Part shown: piece after piece, positions 24,541-32,659 of the stretch
Layout: every line of letters begins with the position of its first letter
How positions within the stretch are numbered: position 1 is the first letter of the stretch
Assembly: GCA_021776825.1 (NCBI GenBank)
Contig: JAJFFG010000067.1
Location: forward strand, 1 to 64,000
DNA: 64,000 nt
Source: Planctomycetota bacterium
GTDB taxonomy: Bacteria; Planctomycetota; JAJSAM01; JAJVHW01
Direction of reading: 5' to 3'
Position numbers and translations under genes: made by a program
Notes under the pieces: model-generated
Database searches by the model: none
What the model saw: the letters and a program-made list of their open reading frames with translations, nothing else
What the model was told of the DNA's origin: nothing

Positions 24541-25347
24541 CTAGTTCGAGGACGTGGCGCTATCGGACTTGGTCGTGTCGGCGGGCGTCTCGGCCAGCGC
24601 CTTGACGGACTGCCACTTCTCGTACGCGACCTTCCACTGGGGGAATGCCTCGAGGAACGCCTTTTCCTCCTCGGAGGGGAAGAGGCCCAGCACGACCTTG
24701 CGGCGCTGGATCTCCTTCGGCGTCTCGAGGTTCCAGCGCGACGGCGGGTACTTGTCGAGCAGGGCGACGTGCTCTGCCGAGAGCGTCTTCGTCTCGACCT
24801 CGGTGACGCCCTCTTCCTCGGTCGTCGCAGCCTCGTCGGCGGCGGCGGTGGCTTCCTTCTCGGCCTGGCGTGCGGCCTCGGCGGCGGCAAGCCTCGCGAC
24901 AACGTCCTGGCGCTCGGCCAGCGCGCGACGCTTCGCGTCACGCTGAGCGAGGGCGATTGCCCGTCCCTCGTCGGCGGTGATCGCCCCGAGCTCCTCGACG
25001 CGCTTCATCTCGACGACGTGCACGAAGATGTAGCCGTCCTGCGCACGGGGAAACCACAGCCGGAGGCCCGCGCCGTCCTCGTCCTGGTCCGCCGGCTCGA
25101 AGCCCCCGCGCTTGGTCCAGCGCTCGAAGACCTCCTTGGCGCGCACGATCCCGATCAACTCGTTCCCGGTCTTGAGCTCGACCGAGTACTTGACGCCGAC
25201 CACCGGCTGCAGCGGCTCATCGTCCCGCGGGACGGGCTGCGACGGCGGTGTGACGACGGGCGGCTGCTCCGCATCCGCCGGGCGGTCCTGGGCGAACGCG
25301 AACGCGGGCAGCGTGAGCACGAGGGCGACGGCAGCAAGTCGAGTCAT
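24541..25347 (-). CDS. Secreted protein of unknown function with helical Ala/Glu region
   Basis: A 268-residue protein with a clear signal peptide (MTRLAAVALVLTLPAFAFAQ). Residues ~45-120 read as a small beta-rich domain (VGVKYSVELKTGNELIGIV) similar in feel to domains that sense or display a ligand. Residues ~125-190 are an Ala/Glu/Arg-rich predicted coiled coil. The tail contains LDKYPPSRWNLETPKEI and is weakly charged. The ATG at 25347 has a GGAGAGAG purine tract upstream and precedes the signal peptide, so it is preferred to the longer frame. No catalytic motif is seen. A periplasmic structural role is possible. Confidence 0.75.
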   Translation of the reverse strand: MTRLAAVALVLTLPAFAFAQDRPADAEQPPVVTPPSQPVPRDDEPLQPVVGVKYSVELKTGNELIGIVRAKEVFERWTKRGGFEPADQDEDGAGLRLWFPRAQDGYIFVHVVEMKRVEELGAITADEGRAIALAQRDAKRRALAERQDVVARLAAAEAARQAEKEATAAADEAATTEEEGVTEVETKTLSAEHVALLDKYPPSRWNLETPKEIQRRKVVLGLFPSEEEKAFLEAFPQWKVAYEKWQSVKALAETPADTTKSDSATSSN

Positions 25348-25670
25348 CGGATCTCTCTCCCCGGATTCAGCCCGAAGCGATCTCAGGCTCTCTAAGGGAG
25401 GATCGGGAGACACGGCTCCGGGACTTGAGCGCTGAGCCCGGACTTCTCACCACGTCGGAGCGGCCTGCGGCCGGAACGCAGGAACTACGAGCGTGTGCGA
25501 CGTGAAGTCTGGTGTTGGACCAACGACAGAGTGTCCCGACCGAGTGGGGGCCGCGAGATCAAGGCGGACGCTGCGTGGTCAGGGGCTGATCCCCCCAACG
25601 AGCTGTGTCAACGCAGAGATCGTGGTCCCCGCGATGTGTCAGGCGTGGCGACGTGGTGAGAAGGGCGGTT
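25348..25670. other. Intergenic region, nothing recognised
   Basis: This 323-bp gap is the 5' region of the secreted-protein gene and the 3' flank of the LysM gene. I found no hairpin family member, RNA gene or credible ORF. A promoter must be present but no convincing -35/-10 pair stands out. Confidence 0.4.
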
Positions 25671-26681
25671 TCAGGGGATCCGGAGCTCGGCCCCGACCTT
25701 CAGGCGGTCCGGGTTCGAGATCACGTCACGATTGGCCTCGTAGAGCTTGGTCCAGTACTTCGCATCCCCGAGTTCGCGCGCGGCGATCAACGAGAGCGAC
25801 TCGCCCTTGCCGACCTTCACGGTGCGACCGCCGGCCGCGCGCAGAGAGACACCGCGTGAAGAGACACCGCGTGGCGCCGGGCGGTTGGCGGACACGTTGC
25901 CGCTCCGCGTTGCGGCCCCGGGGATGCGCAGCTTCGTCCCGACCTTGAGACGATCCGGATCGGGCAGCGTGTCGGAGTTCGCCTCGACGATGCGACGGAA
26001 CAGGTTGGCGTTGCCGAGGTACTGCTCCGCGATCGACGAGAGCGTCTCGCCCTTTTGGACGACGTGCACGCCCTCGCCTGCGGCGACGCGCTCCTCACCG
26101 CGGGCGGGCCGACGGAGGGGAGTCGGCGCATCGACGTTGGCGGGAACGCGCAGCGTCTGCCCAACGCGCAACCGCGCCGGGTCGACGTCGGGGTTCAGTT
26201 CGGCGATCGTTCGCCAGTGCTTCGACGAGCCGAACAGGTCCTTCGCGATGCCGTAGAACGAGTCGCCACCCGCGACGGTGTAGGAGTTCGTGCGGAGTCG
26301 CGGCGTCGGAGTGGGCGTCGGCGGCGTGTGGACCACGGGCTTCGGGGTCGGCAGCGGCGTCGGGTGGATGCGGACGGGAGGGTCCGGCTTCTCGACCGGA
26401 CGATCCAGATCCTGCGCGCGGAGCCAGTCCGCCAGCGACATGGAGCCCTTCCGCGGCGTGGCGGCCGGATCGCTCGAGGGCCACACGGGCTGCGAGCCCA
26501 GTTCCTCACGCGGCTCGAGCTCCCGGACGGCGTCGTCGCCGTCGAGCGATGCCACGTCCTCGCCCTGCTCGGGGAAGAGGGTCTCGCTCGGCGTGATGGC
26601 CACCACACCGACCACGACCACGAGGATCACGATCACGAGGATCCCCAACTTCTCCAGGTTGCCCATGCTGTCGTTGCTCAC
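25671..26681 (-). CDS. Membrane-anchored protein with three LysM domains
   Basis: LysM domains bind N-acetylglucosamine-containing glycans such as peptidoglycan. The 336 residues start with a single transmembrane helix (LGILVIVILVVVVGVVAI, about 10-30), then a Pro/Thr-rich spacer (~95-130). Three LysM units follow: SYTVAGGDSFYGIAKDLFGS, VHVVQKGETLSSIAEQYLG and VKVGKGESLSLIAARELG. Each is followed by the usual N-PD--L-VG--L-IP end. The GTG at 26681 has GGGAG 7 nt upstream. The ATG five codons later lacks a ribosome site. The protein likely spans the periplasm and contacts the cell wall. Confidence 0.88.
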   Translation of the reverse strand: MSNDSMGNLEKLGILVIVILVVVVGVVAITPSETLFPEQGEDVASLDGDDAVRELEPREELGSQPVWPSSDPAATPRKGSMSLADWLRAQDLDRPVEKPDPPVRIHPTPLPTPKPVVHTPPTPTPTPRLRTNSYTVAGGDSFYGIAKDLFGSSKHWRTIAELNPDVDPARLRVGQTLRVPANVDAPTPLRRPARGEERVAAGEGVHVVQKGETLSSIAEQYLGNANLFRRIVEANSDTLPDPDRLKVGTKLRIPGAATRSGNVSANRPAPRGVSSRGVSLRAAGGRTVKVGKGESLSLIAARELGDAKYWTKLYEANRDVISNPDRLKVGAELRIP

Positions 26682-27250
26682 GCTGCCACTCCCGTCCCAC
26701 TCGGGTCGCGTCGAGGCCACACGTGGAGCTCCGAGGGCGACATCCCGCCGAGGTTCCAAGGGTAGTCAGCCGCCGATCTGGGTCAAGCCGGATTCCACGA
26801 GATGTCGTAGGCCAATGCACTTTCCTCCCCAGCATGTGGATGTCGAGACCACGTCCAGCCCACGCCGAGCACGCGTTCGACATCCGGCACTACCCTGGAG
26901 AGGCGCGCGAAGTCCCCTTGGGGAGTGGGGCCATGAGGTCAGGGTCAACACGAATTGCGCTCACCGTCTGCCTGCTCGTGGCGACGGTCGGAACGTGCAC
27001 CGCTGGCGCCGTCGGCTGGGTGCGTTCGGGACGCCCGGACGAGCCCAGTTCGGCCCGGGGCAGGGACCTCGCACGCAGCGAGGTGACCGACCAGGCCCCC
27101 ACCGCGACCGGCGCGAAACCCGTCCCGGGTGGTACGGCGCGTGCTAACTTCACCCGGATCGGGCCGCGTGAGCGGCGTCCGTATCCTCCGGAGGACACCC
27201 TCCGGGGGAGCCGGGGAACGTTCGCCCCCGAGACGTCACGAGAGGAACCC
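26682..27250. other. Divergent intergenic region with a possible N-terminal extension
   Basis: The 569-bp region lies between the LysM gene and the sulfatase-modifying-factor-like gene. From 26933 an ATG with GGGGAG 7 nt upstream opens a frame that stays open into the downstream gene and encodes a hydrophobic segment (IALTVCLLVATVGTCTAGAV) followed by Arg/Pro-rich residues. Third-position GC is high but not decisive. This could be a true longer start, an independent leader or chance. A GC-rich palindrome (CCTCCGGAGG) lies near 27185-27195. Confidence 0.35.
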
Positions 27251-29488
27251 ATGATCACTCGCCCCAGCACCCGCACCGGTCTGACCGCTGTCGCCCTCGG
27301 CGCCGCGCTCCTCGGAGCCGTTCCGCTCGTCGATGGCGAGGTCCTCGCGAAGGAAGACGTCGAGACCGTCGCCGACGCCGCGACGAGCGACGTCTCGATC
27401 CCCGGCATGGTCCAGTTCGAGGGCAGCGACGAACAGCCGATCGGCATGAAGGCGAAGGACATCGCCAAGTTCATCGACAAGGACCTCGGCGGCGAGCCGC
27501 GCAAGGAGGCCGGCGGCAAGTTCGACATCATCTGGGAGAGCGGCAAGCTGCTCTCGACGCCGCTCCACGAGGTCTCCGTGGGCCCGTTCCTTCTGGGTCG
27601 CTACGAGGTGACGAACGAGCAGTGGAAGCGCTTCCTCGACTCGCCGCGGAACCAGTACGAGCTGGAGACGGACGTCAACCTCAGCTCTCTCGCCGCCATC
27701 GTGCAGTTCAAGGTGCGCATCGATCCCGAGAAGGACTCGGCCGGCTTCCAGCGCGCGTGGCAGGTGATCCTCGCGCGCAACTCAGACGTCCTGATGCCGA
27801 TCCTGAACCCCACGACGGAGTCGGAGAAGGAGACGGACGAGAAGTCCCCGGCGGACGACAAGCCCGCCACCGACGACAAGCCTGCCACCGACGACAAGCC
27901 TGCCACCGAAGACAAGCCCGCCACCGACGACAAGCCCGCCACCGACGACGAGCCCGCCACCGACGACGAGCCCGCCACCGACGACAAGCCCGCCACCGAT
28001 GACAAGCCCGCCACCGACGACAAGCCCGCTACCGACGACGAGCCAGCGACCGACGGGGGGCCGGAGGTTGACGGCGAGACCAAGCCGGAGGAGAAGCCGA
28101 AGAAGAAGGAGCGAGAGTGGGACGCGCTCGTCGCTCGCGCGCACCTCACGCCACTGCCGGCCGGCCTCAAGCTGTCGATGCTCTGGGTCCAGCCGCCTCC
28201 GCAGGAGAACCGCGAGTGGGACAGCTCGGGGAACGTGAAGGCCGGGATGCGCAAGCGACCCGTGCACTGGGTCTCGTGGTTCGAGGCGGTCGAGTTTGCC
28301 CGCTGGGCCGGGTTCCACATCCCGCTCGAGGCCGAGTGGGTCCACGCCGCACGCGGTGTCGAGGGACGACGCTTCGCGTGGGGTGACAACTGGGACCCGA
28401 AGGCACTCGTCTGGCGGAAGAACAAGCCCGACGGGACGACGTCCGATGTCGACACGTTCGGCGACTTCGCGACGCCGGGGTCGGGCATCTACCACATGTC
28501 CGGCAACGTCTCCGAGTGGGTCTACGACATGGCCGAGAGGTACGCGCGCTCGAAAGCGGACTTCGACTTCGACCAGAATGCCGTGCAGTCGCGTGGCGGC
28601 ACGTTCGCGAGCAAGGCACACGAGATGCTCGCCGCTGAGCGGTTCGTCGACGCCGGCGACATCCTCTCCGCTAGCGCGAAGGTCGAGGGGTACGGGCTTC
28701 GCCTCGCGGCGTATCCGAACCCCGCGATGGACCTGACCGTGCCGGTGGCACGCGAGTTCGACAACCACGACTTCATCGAGGTCCCGTGGGGCTGGCTCCC
28801 GCAGGGCCTGGGCCTCGGTGAGACGGCCAGTGAGAACGCGAAGAAGTTCAAGCCGCTGCTGGGCTTCGACGCCACACGCTCGGGCGGCTCGCTCAAGCGC
28901 AACGTCGTGGATGGCTCCGGCGGCTCGCACAGGTACGTCGTCGGCCCAGCCAAGGGGATCGCGTTCCTGCCGGTCAAAGGCATCCTGAAGGACGCGCTCA
29001 AGACCGGCGACTCGCTCCTGAAGTTGGGCGCGAACTCGGCTGAGGGCGGGTACCCGATGCTCCTCGGGATCCTGACCGCCACGGACAACTGCACGATCCG
29101 TGTCTACGACGAGACCGGCGAGAACCCCCAGGACGTCTCGCTCTCCGACGACCACTTCGGCGCGTTCCACGAGCGCCTCCTGTACCCCTTCCCGATCGGC
29201 GCGTTCCTCGTCCTCAAAGGCGATCGCGTGGCGGTGTACCCCGCAGATCCGGGTCAGGGAGATAAGCGCGGCGCGCACCTGAAGCGTGATCCGATCGGCT
29301 GGCTCGCCACGCCGATCGTGCCCGAGTGGATGCCGACCAAGGAAGCTCGTCCTGCGGGCTCGCTCGCCGCCGGCCGAGCCGTCCTGACGGCGGTGATCCC
29401 GCAGATGGACAAGGATGGCATCGCGCTGAAGAGCGGCAGGTCGTCCGTGGTGACGATCGAGGTCGAAGCCCGCTTCACCGACGAGTAG
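27251..29488 (+). CDS. Sulfatase-modifying-factor (FGE-like) domain protein, secreted
   Basis: The 745-residue protein starts with a signal-type sequence (LTAVALGAALLGAVPL). An FGE/SUMF1-like fold follows in pieces: VGPFLLGRYEVTNEQWKRFL (about 113-132), RPVHWVSWFEAVEFARWAGF with HIPLEAEWVHAARG (about 335-370), and YHMSGNVSEWVYDMAE (about 416-431). Between the first two pieces (about 200-265) lies a low-complexity array of DDKPAT repeats. The ~250-residue C-terminal part (after ~495) is not recognised. Such domains either make formylglycine in sulfatases or act as non-catalytic binding modules, and I could not identify the catalytic Cys pair here. The ATG at 27251 follows GAGAGGAACCC. Confidence 0.8.
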   Translation: MITRPSTRTGLTAVALGAALLGAVPLVDGEVLAKEDVETVADAATSDVSIPGMVQFEGSDEQPIGMKAKDIAKFIDKDLGGEPRKEAGGKFDIIWESGKLLSTPLHEVSVGPFLLGRYEVTNEQWKRFLDSPRNQYELETDVNLSSLAAIVQFKVRIDPEKDSAGFQRAWQVILARNSDVLMPILNPTTESEKETDEKSPADDKPATDDKPATDDKPATEDKPATDDKPATDDEPATDDEPATDDKPATDDKPATDDKPATDDEPATDGGPEVDGETKPEEKPKKKEREWDALVARAHLTPLPAGLKLSMLWVQPPPQENREWDSSGNVKAGMRKRPVHWVSWFEAVEFARWAGFHIPLEAEWVHAARGVEGRRFAWGDNWDPKALVWRKNKPDGTTSDVDTFGDFATPGSGIYHMSGNVSEWVYDMAERYARSKADFDFDQNAVQSRGGTFASKAHEMLAAERFVDAGDILSASAKVEGYGLRLAAYPNPAMDLTVPVAREFDNHDFIEVPWGWLPQGLGLGETASENAKKFKPLLGFDATRSGGSLKRNVVDGSGGSHRYVVGPAKGIAFLPVKGILKDALKTGDSLLKLGANSAEGGYPMLLGILTATDNCTIRVYDETGENPQDVSLSDDHFGAFHERLLYPFPIGAFLVLKGDRVAVYPADPGQGDKRGAHLKRDPIGWLATPIVPEWMPTKEARPAGSLAAGRAVLTAVIPQMDKDGIALKSGRSSVVTIEVEARFTDE
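27857..28050 (+). repeat. 18-bp coding tandem repeat (DDKPAT)
   Basis: About eleven units of GACRAGCCYGCCACCGAC inside the FGE-like gene, encoding acidic DDKPAT or DDEPAT units. Units differ by single substitutions, so expansion is not completely recent. Confidence 0.85.
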
Positions 29489-29510
29489 AGGCGGAGCGGG
29501 GCGGGGCGGG

Positions 29511-29702
29511 GTCACGTCGATTGCTGGCGGCTGGTTGGTGACGCGCATCGGGGCCTGCGGCAATCGCCGCGCCCTCGGTGTCTCTGGTCGGCTCCGCGGC
29601 TGCGTCTGCTCTCACGCGAGAGCAACGCCCTCGGTCGCATCCTTGCGTGGCCTCACTCCCGCGTCACGGCGCTTGCGCTGACGCGCAACCGCCGCGCCCC
29701 GG
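29511..29702 (+). repeat. Family-A multi-stem repeat, haplotype 1
   Basis: Begins GTCACGTCGATTGC, pairs with GGCAATCG, then GGCTGCG with the partner diverged to CGCATCC, and ends in GCGTCACGGCGCTTGCGC and CGCGCCCCGG. It starts 22 bp after the stop codon of the FGE-like gene. Confidence 0.7.
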
Positions 29703-29900
29703 GGTCACGTCGATTGCGGCGCACGTCGCAGGTGGGCGTGCGTCGGGGGCATGAGGCAATCGCCGCGCCTCCGTTGTTGCTGGTGTGTGCTCGGTCTCGT
29801 CGCGTCTCTCCCGAGCGCGACCGGCGCCGGTCGAGGACCTCCGCGCACACACTCCCCGCGTCACGCTGCTTGCGCTGACGCGCAACCGCCGCGCCCCGGG
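29703..29900 (+). repeat. Family-A multi-stem repeat, haplotype 2
   Basis: Directly abuts the previous copy head to tail. Ends match haplotype 1, but the middle stem is TGTGTGC / GCACACA enclosing GACCGGCGCCGGTC. Confidence 0.7.
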
Positions 29901-29964
29901 TGGGGATCCGGGTGGGTGTCGTCTCCTCCGATCCAGCGGGTCGGCTTCATCAACCGCGCCGTAG

Positions 29965-29986
29965 GGGCGGACCCCCTGGTCCGCCC
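29965..29986 (+). repeat. Family-H hairpin, GGACC type
   Basis: Perfect 9-bp stem with CCCT loop, 65 bp after a family-A copy. Confidence 0.8.
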
Positions 29987-30149
29987 CGCCCGCTGGGGGT
30001 GGTCGCACGAGGCGGGTCCGATGGCGCTCCGCGGACGACCCTCGTGATGCGGACGGCCATCGGTCGACGACCGTGCCGCCGCTCGTTGCCGCATCTCGCC
30101 GCGGGTGCGCATCCGATCCCTGACGCGCGCCACTTCCACGGGTTCGTAC

Positions 30150-30171
30150 GGGCGGATCTCCTGATCCGCCC
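30150..30171 (+). repeat. Family-H hairpin, GGATC type
   Basis: Perfect 9-bp stem with TCCT loop. Confidence 0.8.
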
Positions 30172-30330
30172 CGCCCGCCGGGGCTGTGTGCGGTCCAGTC
30201 CGGCGACGTGCGGCGAACCGCTGGTGCAACTCGCGCGGTCATCGGAGGACCCGGCTGGCATCGCGATGTGAGAACGTCATGCCAGTCGACCGTGAGAGGT
30301 CTGCGCCAGCATCGACCCCACGAATCGAAG

Positions 30331-30356
30331 AAGGCGGAGCCATGTGGCTCCGCCTT
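30331..30356. terminator. Strong stem-loop, possible terminator
   Basis: AAGGCGGAGCC-ATGT-GGCTCCGCCTT, an 11-bp perfect stem. No T-run follows beyond TTCAGTTG. It is the strongest hairpin between the FGE-like gene and the ABC exporter. It shares the GGCGGAGCC core with family H but has a longer stem and a different loop. Confidence 0.45.
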
Positions 30357-30478
30357 CAGTTGCGATCCCGGATGTCTTCATCTGGGTGAGGGCCCACCCC
30401 CTGGATGGGTCCTCTTGATGATGGTTGGCAGGTACCTGAAGTTGGTCGGGGTTGGTTGGGGCTTGTTGATCAGGGATA

Positions 30479-30616
30479 TCAGGGTCGTAAAACGTTCCTA
30501 ATTGTCACTGTTCTGGCTCCAGGCCCTGCCGGATGGGCGCCCTTCGGCTCGTAGCCTCCGCGCGACCGGTAGTAGAAAGCAAGCCGCGGGCCATTCGCCC
30601 GCCGTGACGAGTCCAT
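30479..30616 (-). CDS. Possible 45-codon ORF in low-GC segment
   Basis: An ATG at 30616 opens a frame of 45 codons ending at TGA 30479-30481, encoding MDSSRRANGPRLAFYYRSRG and a tail with GAHPAGPGARTVTIRN. Codon usage is unlike its neighbours, no ribosome site is evident and I recognise no family. It may be a short gene, the decayed end of a transposase-type gene, or a repeated element. It is reported because the segment differs in composition from everything around it. Confidence 0.25.
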   Translation of the reverse strand: MDSSRRANGPRLAFYYRSRGGYEPKGAHPAGPGARTVTIRNVLRP

Positions 30617-30895
30617 CCATCACAAGTCATTGATTGCCCACGACTTAGATGATCAGACTGGGTTCGATCTGTGACCTAGGACACCCCCGCCCCTGGTGCT
30701 ACGAGCGATTCCGCACGCTGGGATTCGCCCAGTGTGACGACCGATGCCGCCCCGCGCCCGGGCCCCAGTCCAGCGCTTCGTGGGAAGTCTCGGCAGCCCG
30801 AGACCGTCAGGTAGAAGTCCACCGTCGAGAACTCCCCCGTCAGCAGTCCGCAGTCCGCAGTCCGCAGTCCGAACCCAGCAGCCTGAACTCCAGCA

Positions 30896-32659
30896 GTGCG
30901 ACGCTTCCTTCTCCTGTGGCCCCTCGCTCGCCCGTATCGCGCCCAGATCGCGATCGGCTTCCTCGCCGTAGCCGCGACCGTGGCCGCCCAGGTGTTCGTC
31001 CCGCAGGCGTTCCGCTTCGCGATCAACGCTCTCCCGGGCGACTCCCCGCGCCTGGACCTAGCCGCGGGCTGGGCCCTCGTGGCGGTGGTCCTCACGGCAT
31101 TCCGCGGCTCGTTCCAGTTCACGATGCGGCGACTCCTAGTCGGCGTCTCGCGGGAACTCGAGCGGGCACTTCGCGACCGGCTCTACGCAAGTCTGCTCCG
31201 CCGCAGCCCCGCCTGGATGGCGCGCCACCACACGGGTGACGTCATGAGCCGGCTCACGGCGGACGTCGAGGCCGTCCGCATGAGCGTCGGACCTGGGCTG
31301 ATGTACGTGGCGAATACGACGGTCCTCGTGCCGCTCGCCCTCTGGCTGATGAGTTCCATGAGCCCGACGCTCACGCTCTTGAACGTCATCCCGTTAGTCG
31401 GAGTCGCAGCAGCCACGCGGTTCCTCGCGCCGAGGCTGCACTCGGCCTCGGTCGACACCCAGGAGACCCAGGCAGCGCTCTCGGCTCGAGCCCAGGAGAG
31501 TTTCGCCGGCGTGCGCGTCGTCAAGTCGTTCGCCCGCGAGGAGGGCGAGGTCGAGACATTCCGGAAGCACGCCGAGCGCTCGCTCGATGCCAATCTCCGG
31601 ATGGCCGACACACGCGCGTTTTTCCGCCCGGTCATCGGTCTCATGCGCGGCGCCGGTCTCGTCCTGACCCTCATCTGGGGCGGCCGGATGATGGCGCGCG
31701 GCGAGCTCGCGCTGGGCGACTTCCTGGCGTTCCACATGTACGGCCTGCTCCTGATGTGGCCCATGATCTCGCTCGGCTGGGTCATCTCGATCTGGCAGCG
31801 CGGGCGGGTGGCGATGGGTCGCCTGGCAACGCTCCTCGAGGAGGCGCCCGAGATCCGCGATCCGCCGTCGCCGACGACGCTCGGCTCCGTGCGCGGCGAG
31901 ATCGAGATCCGCGGGCTCACGTTCACATATGAGGGCGCCGCGCAGCCGTCGCTCCAGGACGTCGACCTGCGCGTCCCGGCCGGCGGGACGCTCGCCGTCG
32001 TCGGAGCGACGGGGTCGGGCAAGAGCACGCTCTTGGCGGTGCTGCCGCGGCTGCTCTCTGCGCCCGAGGGCACCGTGCATCTGGACGGCGTCGCCGTCGA
32101 GGAGCTCGCGCTCGACGAGCTGCGTGGCGCCATCGGCTACGTCCCGCAGGACACGTTCCTGTTCAGCGACTCGATCCGCGAGAACGTGGCGTTCGGCTTC
32201 GCGGACTCGCACGACCGGGCGACCGACCTCGACGACACCGTCCGGGCGGCGGCGGAGACGGCTCGCATCCTGACCGAGATCGAGCGCACTCCACGGGGTC
32301 TCGACAGCCTGCTCGGCGAGCGCGGCGTGAACCTCTCCGGTGGTCAGCGACAGCGCACCGCCATCGCCCGCGCGCTGGCCATCGACCCGCCGATCCTGCT
32401 CCTCGACGACTGCCTCTCCGCCGTCGACGCGCGCACCGAAACCGAGATCCTCGCGAACCTGCGCGAGGTGCTCCGCGACCGGACCACGATCGTGGTCACG
32501 CACCGCGTCTCGGCGGCCAAGCTCGCCGATCGAGTCGCGGTCCTGGCCCAGGGGCGCGTGATCGAGACGGGCACGCATGACGAGCTCATCGCCGCGGGTG
32601 GCACGTACGCGCAGCTCGCGCGACGTCAGTCGCTCGAAGCGCGGTTGGAGGCGGCGTGA
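30896..32659 (+). CDS. ABC exporter half-transporter, subunit 1 (degenerate Walker B)
   Basis: A 587-residue fusion of six transmembrane helices (about 1-300) and an ATPase domain. Walker A is GATGSGKS, the signature is VNLSGGQRQRTAIARAL, and Walker B reads ILLLDDCLSAVDA, with Asp replacing the catalytic Glu. The downstream partner has the complementary arrangement, so the two should form a heterodimer with one consensus and one degenerate ATP site, as in other heterodimeric exporters. The substrate could be lipid, peptide or drug. The GTG start follows a four-copy CAGTCCG repeat. The stop overlaps the partner start by 4 bases. Confidence 0.92.
   Translation: MRRFLLLWPLARPYRAQIAIGFLAVAATVAAQVFVPQAFRFAINALPGDSPRLDLAAGWALVAVVLTAFRGSFQFTMRRLLVGVSRELERALRDRLYASLLRRSPAWMARHHTGDVMSRLTADVEAVRMSVGPGLMYVANTTVLVPLALWLMSSMSPTLTLLNVIPLVGVAAATRFLAPRLHSASVDTQETQAALSARAQESFAGVRVVKSFAREEGEVETFRKHAERSLDANLRMADTRAFFRPVIGLMRGAGLVLTLIWGGRMMARGELALGDFLAFHMYGLLLMWPMISLGWVISIWQRGRVAMGRLATLLEEAPEIRDPPSPTTLGSVRGEIEIRGLTFTYEGAAQPSLQDVDLRVPAGGTLAVVGATGSGKSTLLAVLPRLLSAPEGTVHLDGVAVEELALDELRGAIGYVPQDTFLFSDSIRENVAFGFADSHDRATDLDDTVRAAAETARILTEIERTPRGLDSLLGERGVNLSGGQRQRTAIARALAIDPPILLLDDCLSAVDARTETEILANLREVLRDRTTIVVTHRVSAAKLADRVAVLAQGRVIETGTHDELIAAGGTYAQLARRQSLEARLEAA

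Larger units (their letters stand above)
29489..30895. other. Repeat island plus low-GC segment upstream of the ABC exporter
   Basis: A 1.4-kb stretch. The first half contains two consecutive family-A copies (one of each haplotype) and two family-H hairpins. At 30331-30356 there is a perfect 11-bp stem. From ~30410 to ~30680 the base composition drops visibly and a 45-codon frame is present on the minus strand. Just before the ABC gene a 7-bp unit (CAGTCCG) is repeated four times (30844-30871). Confidence 0.6.

Noticed and set aside
23367..24941. 524-codon start for lpxK
   Set aside because: The extra N-terminal 168 residues are Arg/Ser/Pro-rich and overlap the secreted-protein gene. LpxK homology begins at the ATG at 24437.
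27857..28050. CRISPR-like direct repeats
   Set aside because: Contiguous 18-bp units with no unique spacers, in frame within a gene, encoding DDKPAT.
30844..30871. Short tandem repeat as CRISPR or phase-variation tract
   Set aside because: Only four 7-bp units outside the coding frame, no spacers. A promoter-spacing role is possible but cannot be argued from one sequence.
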